From NCBI GenBank assembly GCA_038363925.1, contig JAQQWL010000006.1, forward strand, positions 2,398,501 to 2,462,500: a DNA stretch of 64,000 nucleotides. Direction: 5' to 3'. Below the pieces are notes generated by a model. The model made no database searches and had not been told where the DNA came from. It worked only from the letters and a program-made list of their open reading frames with translations. Both the position numbers and the translations under genes were made by a program. The DNA is from Apiospora phragmitis. Its lineage: Eukaryota; Ascomycota; Sordariomycetes; Amphisphaeriales; Apiosporaceae. Of the stretch, positions 57,058-64,000 are shown in pieces (position 1 is the stretch's first letter; each line of letters opens with the position of its first letter).

Positions 57058-58040
57058 TCAAGAAAAGCTCCCTAGGCGGTCCATCCCCGCCTGGCAGGCC
57101 GGATGACTCTTCAAATGTCTTTTCAGGTAATCCGTCCTCGCCAGCCGCGTGCCGCAGATGGGGCACTTTGTATGTATCGGGGGAATGTTGTTGTCCTTGG
57201 CCCAATTCCGATGATTTGTCCAATAATGCTTCCTCAGCTCTTTCTTATAAGTAGCACGGTACGGTAAATGCAGGATGAATTTGCTCTGCATCTGAGAGGT
57301 TTGTCATGGAGTTTTTTATGCTTGCTGTATACTTATGAGGAAAGGCTCGTGATGATTTGCTAGTAATGGTCGACTTACTTATAATCTCGGTTGAGCTTGT
57401 ACCATTTTTCGCAACAAAATCGAAATCTGGGGTTTACATCGCCTGTATACAGTCAATCAGCAAATACAGGAAACCTGGAATACGGGAAGACGTACCATCG
57501 CTGCCCATGCCTGAAGGGGGGTCATCATTACCATCACCGTTCTGGGATATGCCGTTCGAGGATGCCACAAGCAATGCCTCATCCAAACACACCTGGCCGT
57601 AGCTGGAATGGCCAGGGTGGTATTTGGGTGTCAAACTCCCTGTCTATGCCAAGGAGCTGGCATGGCCATGTGTCTGGTGCGTCATAGATCGTGGGAGTGA
57701 GGATGAGGCAGACATTGACATGTCCAGCCCTGTCGCGTTCTCGGCCATCATATCACCACGAGAATTGATGCTCTCGAAAGTACTGGCGTTGAGAAACATG
57801 GAATCCCCATAACATTGGCCAGGTAACAATGCCAGAGCATCTCCCGTGCCGAAGTGCTGCCCTAGGGCTGAGGCATTGCACCAGCCGGGATATTGGGATT
57901 GGGCGAGGTTGCCTGTATTATGCATCAGTCTCATTTCTTAATACCACAGGCGAAACAAAAGAGACGTGTTCAGCACCATCTTCGGGTAGATCGTCCCACA
58001 CACCGCCATCTATGAAGTCAGCTATGTCGTCGCTAGCCAT
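57058..58040 (-). CDS. Small C2H2 zinc-finger protein, multi-exon, with an in-frame TAG and a possible frame slip
   Basis: Tentative gene read on the minus strand from ATG 58040 (MASDDIADFIDGGVWDDLPEDG, an acidic activation-like start). A low-complexity Gly/Ser/Asn middle (SQYPGWCNASALG, MSMSASSSLPRS, NGDGNDDPPSG) follows. The C-terminus has CCEKWYKLNRDYK, an intron, then KELRKHYWTNH and the C2H2 finger CPICGTRLARTDYLKRHLKSH, ending at TGA 57058. Introns at about 57491-57440 and 57370-57245 are supported by GT/AG sites and by restored finger sequence. Problems: the first exon needs a one-base slip in an AAA run near 57946, and an in-frame TAG (57644-57646, expected CAG) interrupts the middle. 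Looks like a transcription-factor-type gene that is damaged or mis-sequenced. Confidence 0.5.
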
Positions 58041-58742
58041 TGCTGGGCAAGGGAACGAAGGTGTAATGTCCTCAGGCAACTATCATCCACCAAAGTGTGG
58101 GTTCCTGGGAGCATGGCAAGAAAACCAAAGGTCTAGATTTCTGCGGAAGGCCGCTCAGCCCATCTTTATATTAACGTGACGCAGGGTCTCGAATGCTTGC
58201 TATCCAAGACCGCTTCGGCTCGATAGACTTCGATGCTTATCTGATGCTTATCTGCCCGGCCTTCTCTACGTCCAAAATAACTTCGAATCAGGGTCCTAGA
58301 CTTTACCGATGCCATGAGGCCCAGCCAAGTCGGACTCGTAATCCCACCGAAACCTCCCAGACAGAAAGAAAGCTGTCCAATAGGGTTCGACACCAATGCC
58401 GCTGTTGAGTTTCGACTCTGGCATAACTTGGATTTGATTGGGTCGCAATGCAGAAGTGGTAGGCCTCTTTGCAATCACCCCGCAACCGCGGCGGTGCAAC
58501 TTGACGTCCATGGTAGGCCTCCTGCATGGCTACAGATGGTGGGCTTCAATTGGAGACTTGCAAGGCTCTCTGCTCTGGTAAGGCAGACGTCAAGGCTCAC
58601 ATCCTCTCTGGACGATGTATGGCATGTGTTAACTTAAAAGAGATGATGCCTGGTGGGTTTCGAAGGCTCGGCTCTCATTCAATTGGAGTTGACATGTTCT
58701 TTGCAGATCCCGTCGATTATCAATACCCAGGACAACTCAAGC
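58041..58742. promoter_or_regulatory. Divergent promoter region between C2H2 gene and OTT_1508-type deaminase
   Basis: 702 bp between outward-facing starts. Overlapping short frames here have no recognisable features. No regulatory site assigned. Confidence 0.4.
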
Positions 58743-60465
58743 ATGGCTCAAGGCAGCGCAGCAAGTAAGCATCGCGAATTCGCTTCTATTGGAACCAAGC
58801 TCACGAAGCTTCTAGTGGAGGAGATCAGGCCGGACAACAAGAGGCTGGGGAGATTCTATGAGCCTCTTTTCCTTCTGGAGGCTCTCAACGTGGCAGCGAG
58901 TGATACTGCTATAGCCGGAATACCGGAAGACTACACCTCTTATGTATACAAGCTCGCACATGTGTGCGACAACAGCAAGGGCGGGTCCACCGTCACCTCG
59001 TTCATGGTACTGCGCGGTGACGACGGTGCTGATAGTATACATTACTGGTTTGCTGTTAATCAGCGGTCCGAGTACGAGCTAGACGAAACCAAAACTTACG
59101 TGGAACGGCTGCTGAAGAAGGTCGCACAATTGTCCACGGCATCCCAGAGACAATCGACATCCCAGAGGCAGTCACCAACCCAAAAGCAATCGCCGCACGA
59201 TGCCTTGCTTCGAGACGTTCTGCAGTTCAATACACCAAGATTGGCCTTTTATCTGAAGAATCTCCATTTTAGAACGAAGGAATGTCTCGAAAGATGCACC
59301 AAGGATTCGTCCGCAGAGGGTAAGCCGTGTTTTGTACACCCGTCAAGCCCCCATTCTCAGACTTTTGGCTCATCAAACTCGGGACAGAGACTCTGATTGC
59401 AGATGTTATCAGGAGGATGCAGTCCGCATTGAAACACGATCCGACCACTCTCAAGCCTCATGACGGCAAAAGTGAGTGCGAATGCACCTGATAAATATGT
59501 GTAACTGACCAGGATTTGAAGTGATTGTTGAGCTGTCCGAGTTGGTCATTACGGAACTCAACAAGATCCATGGCACTCCAGTAGGCATCTTGCTCATGGA
59601 AAGAGCCCGCGAAGGTAGAATGCCTGGCTACAGGAGCCAAGAGTGCTGGTCGGACTTGCAACACACAATGAGTCGCATTCGAGCCTATTCTCAGTCCATC
59701 GTCTACTTCCTGAATGCCTGGAAAACCTGGCCTAGCCTGTTTGAAGACTTCGAGGTATCATTCATTGCCTCTAGCATGCCCGTACCGCCTCTCACCCGGG
59801 TTAAACGCGAAACAGCCGAAAAGATCGTGGGCCGTATGACCAATGACGCTAGGGTGATGGGGACTTTCAAGATCTATGTGAAGACCCTGCAAAAATTCAA
59901 CCTCAACGAGCGTATTCGAAGTAACGACAAGAAGCAACCCATCGTTCACTCTGAGGTCCTTCTCTTAGACTGGCTGAACAAGACTGAAGGCGGCGTAAAT
60001 TCGCAACGGTTCTTCAATGAGTGGATGTACATTGGTGCTAGCAAGCCTACATGCCGGCTCTGTCACTACTACTTTGAGAGTTACGACACCGTCGTCGAAC
60101 ATCGACCTTCTCATAGGAACATCTACAACACCTGGCGCGTGCCTGATCCCCTTCCTTCGCAAGGGAAAGAGGGCATCAGAGCCAGAGATGACATGATGGA
60201 CCGAGTATTGGAGAGAATTCGCAGGGACGCTTTCGCGCTGGTACAGCAGCGGGTGCGATCGTCTCTCAAGCGGTAAGTACATCTGCTTGATAGTTCCTCT
60301 ACATCTCCCCTGTGATCTATCGAGGAAGCTGACCAGGCGACAAGAGATGACTCTAACTCTTTCTCAGATCCCAAGACGTTCACACAAGACGAGATCGTCG
60401 GAGACGCGGGCAGAGAGGACGTGGTAGAGATCATTCCAGGCCTTAGCAGGCTCAGTGTGAGTTGA
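58743..60465 (+). CDS. OTT_1508-type (cytidine deaminase-like fold) deaminase protein
   Basis: Four exons: 58743-59319, 59403-59471, 59513-60272, 60345-60465, 508 residues, with all phases consistent. The N-terminal half is helical with a Gln/Ser-rich repeat (QRQSTSQRQSPTQKQS) and no known domain. The C-terminal half carries the zinc-deaminase signature: HSEVLLLDWL (H-x-E, Zn ligand and proton shuttle) and SKPTCRLCHYYFES (C-x2-C Zn ligands), followed by HRNIYNTWRVPDP. This arrangement matches the fungal OTT_1508-like deaminase family, related to polymorphic-toxin-type nucleic-acid deaminases. Substrate is unknown (nucleotide, RNA or DNA). No signal peptide, so intracellular. ATG 58743 is the only in-frame ATG at the start of the open stretch. 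A convergent GH29 gene follows. Frame intact. Confidence 0.8.
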
Positions 60466-60610
60466 TGGAGCGATCATTTCTAAGCGTGGGACCTGAGGGC
60501 ATATATACATTTGGGAAGCCCGGAGGCGATTGGGGGAATTCCCTCTTGTTGGTGATGTATTTCCTTACCTCGAGGATACCTATCAGATTGGCCAACGGTT
60601 CCTCGTGGTT

Positions 60611-63105
60611 TCAATATGCAATTTTGAACACCCATGCCCACTTGTCTGCTTGCCACATCGCCTGGGGGATGTTCAATCGGACCCCGCTCTCTCCCAAGCT
60701 TTCCACGCCGACAGACTGCCCTGCCATCTGACCACCTACCACGGTAACATGGTCGCCCTCGACCCATGGTATTGGTGTATTTTGGATTGCCACGGAGCCA
60801 TCAATCGTCTGGTTCAGCACACTGATATAGAAAACGTCCATGGTCATGGTGAACCGAACATCCGTGTTCGTCGCCGCATCCACGTACTGCGGCGTAACAC
60901 CCCAGTACGTAGTATTGAAGATGGCCTCGGCGTGGTCCTTGATCCACCCCCCAGCCTCCCGGAGGCTCCTCTGCTCCGCCTCGACGATCGCGCCCGTCTC
61001 CGTGGGGCCAATATCGAGCAGTAAGTTGCCGTTCTTGCTGACGATGTCCAGCAGCGTGGTGACGACGGTGCTCGCGTTCATGTAGGCCGCGGCGGGCGTC
61101 GCCCGGTTGTACCCGTACGAGAAGGGGTCCATGCCCGCGCTGCTCTCCCACTTGCGCCGCTGCGCCGCCGAGTACGACGCGTACTCGGGCGTGTCGAAGT
61201 CGCCCGGGAGCCCGCACCGCGCGTTCATCGACACCTGCCGCCCCGCCGCCGCTGCGTGGTTGTACCAGCGCGCGGCGAACTCGGCGGTCGCGTTGGGGCC
61301 GCCGATGTCACACCACATGATCTCGACCTCGTAGCGGGGGTCGGTGCTGAGGATGTCCATTTCGGGCACGATGAGGTCCGCGACGAAGTCACCCTTAGCA
61401 CCACCACCATCGACGCTGCCGCCGCCCAAAGGTACGTAGCCCGTGTAGGACAGACTGGCGTTCGTAAAGGGATTGGTGGCGTTGCCGCCGGGCCAGCTGC
61501 CGAACCCGAGGGGCTCGTAGTCTGGGTGGAACCACTCGGGCAGGCTGAAGTAGACGGCGCGGTGCAGGTGTGGCTGGTGCTCGCGGGCGGCCGCGAAGAG
61601 CTCGTCGAGGATGTCGCGGTGCGGGGTCAGCGCGACCGACGTGCGCCGTGAGATGGTCGCGGGCACGTCGAAGATGGCGTAGCCGTCGTGGTGCTTGGAC
61701 GTCTGGACGAAGTACTGCGCGCCGCTGTCGGCGAACAGTTCGACCCAGTCGTGCGGGGAGAAGTTCGCGGCGGTGAAGTTGGCGATGAAGTCGTCGTAGA
61801 CTACGTCGGGCCCGTACGTGTTCAGGTGGTACTGGCGGAAGTTCTCTTTGCCGGGGTCGCTCAGATACCACCAGTACCATTCGGCGTACGACTCGTTGGG
61901 GGCGACGTCGCCCCAGCCGGGGACGGCGAAGACGCCCCAGTGGATAAAGATGCCGAACTTGCCGTTGTTGTACCACTCGGGTGCTTCATGGCCGTAGACG
62001 GAGTCGTACGTTGGCTCGTAGTCTTCGATGCCAAAGGTTGCGTCGATCGTATGTGTGGCGATCTGACTGCCGTCATCGGTCTGTAGCACGATGGTCGCGG
62101 GGCCCTTCGACCCTTCCACTACGCAGTCTTTGTTGACTACACCAACCTCCACGATTACCTGATCACCTGGTCGCAGCCGCTTGAGTACCGCAGGGCTGAC
62201 TGTCGTCAGACCGGGAGAGTCGACAGAGACGGTTACTGTCTGATTGGAGAGGAGCCAAGTGGAGCCAACATTGTTGACAATGACCTCGACAATCTGGGTC
62301 TTATTCGTACCATCGATCCATTTCTGCGTCGTGCGTCCGTACTGCACTTCTAGCTGCGGCAGCCCGCCTTCACTTTCGGCCTCCGCCACAGGCAAGAGGG
62401 AGATGGCGAAGATATGCAGCTTAGTTTCGATCTCGCCGCCGCCGACACCGCTGCCCGCCCCCTTAGGGATAGGAAGCGTGAGCGACTCCAACTCTTTAGC
62501 CGGGTCAAGCCAATTGGTCGTTTGGAAGATGTTCGACCTGTTGTAGTCAATCGACTGGTTGGCGAAGTGGTAAGGCATGACCAGGTCGCCTCCGAAAGGG
62601 TACGGCCAGCTCCACCACGAGGGCACCAGGACCTGGGCCGGCGTTAGGCTGCCGTCTTCGTACGTGGCGTTAATAGAACCCTCGGCGAGCCCGTCTTCAG
62701 CTGCAGCAAGCATGGAGACCCGCAGATAGCGGCCCTTGGGCACATCGATGGTCTGGCCGTCAGAAATAACGTTGTCATTGCCAGATGGTCGGTACTGGGG
62801 AAAGGAGAAGTTGAAGCCGTCGTACATTAGAGTCTCCTCTGGCAGGAACTCGGCCGGATAGCACTCTTGGCTTACATTAGCACATCCAAGCTCGTTTCTG
62901 ACATGTTCGGTAGTTTCTACTTACGACCTGCGCCATCGAAGTTGGCATCGCCTCCAGCTTTACCAAACCCGCGGTTATTGAAAAGGTGGACAATGTCAAT
63001 TGGTATTGTCCTTGAGACCTCGTTCGTGTTATTTCGGTGCTGGGGCTGTATGACGAGCTGAGCTGCAACGCTCGATACACTGGCCAATAACACAGCACTT
63101 AACAT
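60611..63105 (-). CDS. Secreted alpha-L-fucosidase, GH29, with long N-terminal module
   Basis: Exons 63105-62925 and 62865-60611 (59-bp intron), 811 residues. Retaining exo-glycosidase releasing alpha-L-fucose. A signal peptide (MLSAVLLASVSSVAAQ) is followed by ~340 residues of beta-rich sequence, including an LEVQYGRTTQKWIDGTNKTQIVEV region, before the catalytic barrel. The barrel has PEWYNNGKFGIFIHWGVFAVPGWGD (~365), YFVQTSKHHDGYAIFD, and the nucleophile Asp in EIMWCDIGGP (~580). Then NARCGLPGDFDTPEYASY, SYGYNR, and NGNLLLDIGPTETGAI lead into a C-terminal beta-domain. The exon 1/exon 2 junction (FDGAGQCYPAEF) was chosen for phase and for the pattern of secreted GH29 starts. Several N-glycosylation sequons. 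Frame intact, GC-rich codon use. Confidence 0.92.
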
Positions 63106-63632
63106 CTTGACAGCCCTGTTGAACACACGTATGATTACCGCGATAGTCTCACATCACGATTCGGAGAGAAAGATCATTGGTGTCATCCGTCGGCTAGACA
63201 TGTGCCCTTAAGTACTTACACTATCTGCAATCTAACTATGAGATCTAAGCACGTCGGGTTACATTGAACCCCAGGCTACCCCTCTCAGCAGTTCTTCGGG
63301 AGCAAGTACAGAATGCAGTGAAGTCACGATTATTGCGGGACTGATCCCGGCTTTCTGGACCGATTCGGTAGATAAGACCCCGGACGGGTCTCCACGCGGG
63401 GTCAAGACTACCCTATCGTCGATCCTGGACCTCATGACGAAGTAACGTTGACAAGGCCCGCTTGTTGATAAGCTCCCCACTGCATCTAACAAGACAACGT
63501 CGTCCAACTAGGACTCCTAATTACAATCCATACATACAAGACGTAAAGTAAACACAATCAACGGCCCCCCGGACAACACACGCACAGAATATTCCAAACG
63601 GCCTCAAGACCCCATTCTATACTCCTAATAAC
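63106..63632. other. Intergenic region between fucosidase and amino-acid transporter
   Basis: 527 bp; promoter of the fucosidase gene and the 3' end of the transporter. No gene is recognised. Confidence 0.5.
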
Positions 63633-64000
63633 TCAGACGGGACTGTCGCAGGTGAAGCTTGTGGCGACTCCGCTAGAAAATGCACCCATAAGCTGGATGA
63701 TCGCGGCGTAGCAACCCAAGCCACAGGTGACCAGACCACCGAGAAAATAAACCAGAAGGGCAAGGTTCAGGACAGGACGCTTCATGAATCCCCACGCCAC
63801 CCGACGAATCCCTGCGTCTACGTAATTGACAGCTCCCGTGGCCGGGTCGAACCTCTCCGTCTCTTCGAGCATCGCATCCCTGCGGAGGCGGAAGCCCAAA
63901 GCTGCCAGGGCCGGAAGAATATACGTGAAGCCCACGCCGAAGATAGCGCCGATGAGGCCGGAAACCAGAGGAAACTGCGGGATGGCAGCTGCTAGAATGA
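63633..64000 (-). CDS. Amino-acid transporter (AAAP/Mtr-like), C-terminal part, cut by window edge
   Basis: Minus-strand frame open to the right edge with stop TGA at 63633-63635, 121 residues visible. It shows the end of an APC-superfamily transporter: a helix AAAIPQFPLVSGLIGAIFGVGFTYILPALAALGF with the IPQF(P/S)xLxxLIGA signature of Aa_trans proteins, a cytosolic loop (RRDAMLEETERFDPATG), and two more helices (PVLNLALLVYFLGGLVTCGLGCYA). It resembles the fungal neutral amino-acid permease Mtr group at its C-terminus. Substrate specificity cannot be told from this part. Confidence 0.75.
   Translation of the reverse strand, partial: ILAAAIPQFPLVSGLIGAIFGVGFTYILPALAALGFRLRRDAMLEETERFDPATGAVNYVDAGIRRVAWGFMKRPVLNLALLVYFLGGLVTCGLGCYAAIIQLMGAFSSGVATSFTCDSPV

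Overview
The window is nuclear DNA of a filamentous ascomycete (Pezizomycotina, probably a Sordariomycete). The evidence is short 50-105 bp GT-AG introns, GC-rich conserved genes next to AT-richer accessory DNA, single-gene transcription on both strands, and fungus-specific families: NACHT proteins with a DUF7708-like N-terminus, a highly reducing polyketide synthase, an LGD1-type L-galactonate dehydratase and an FSH-family hydrolase. The species is not identified.

Layout. 1-1176: 3' part of an old-yellow-enzyme flavin oxidoreductase. 2.5-21 kb: accessory block holding two diverged copies of one head-to-head gene pair. In each, a minus-strand NLR-like protein (DUF7708-like N-terminus, NACHT, C-terminal C2H2 zinc fingers) faces a plus-strand SNF2 helicase with an internal RING finger. 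Copy A is at 2526-9620 and copy B at 13432-20907. Between them lie a broken aminoglycoside-phosphotransferase-like (APH) relic and a small dispersed repeat. 22-27.7 kb: conserved housekeeping genes (mRNA cap methyltransferase ABD1, proteasome subunit RPN7, alanine aminotransferase). 29.3-30.3 kb: unknown membrane protein. 32.5-41.8 kb: a minimal polyketide locus (FSH-type hydrolase plus reducing PKS). 42.4-48.4 kb: SMC5/6 SUMO ligase NSE2, a disordered hypothetical protein and a small membrane protein. 49.8-63.1 kb: L-galactonate dehydratase, a secreted SURNod19-like protein, a flavoprotein-ankyrin fusion, a small C2H2 gene, an OTT_1508-type deaminase and a GH29 alpha-L-fucosidase. The right edge cuts an amino-acid transporter.

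Sequence quality and decay. Many genes, including essential ones (RPN7, NSE2), are broken by single-base indels, often in or near short homopolymers. This suggests residual indel error in the assembly. Separately, the NLR genes, SNF2 copy B and the small C2H2 gene contain in-frame stops explicable by C-to-T or G-to-A change, mostly in CpA context, as expected from repeat-induced point mutation (RIP). Copy B also has a non-RIP acceptor change, loss of a RING zinc ligand and a local deletion, so it looks like the decaying copy.

The most interesting signal is the duplicated divergent NLR-C2H2 / SNF2-RING cassette. Conserved head-to-head orientation, a shared short promoter and conserved intron positions suggest the two genes act together. 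The role (nucleic-acid sensing, genome defence or allorecognition) is inference. All exon boundaries and frame repairs were worked out by eye; no search or alignment program was run.
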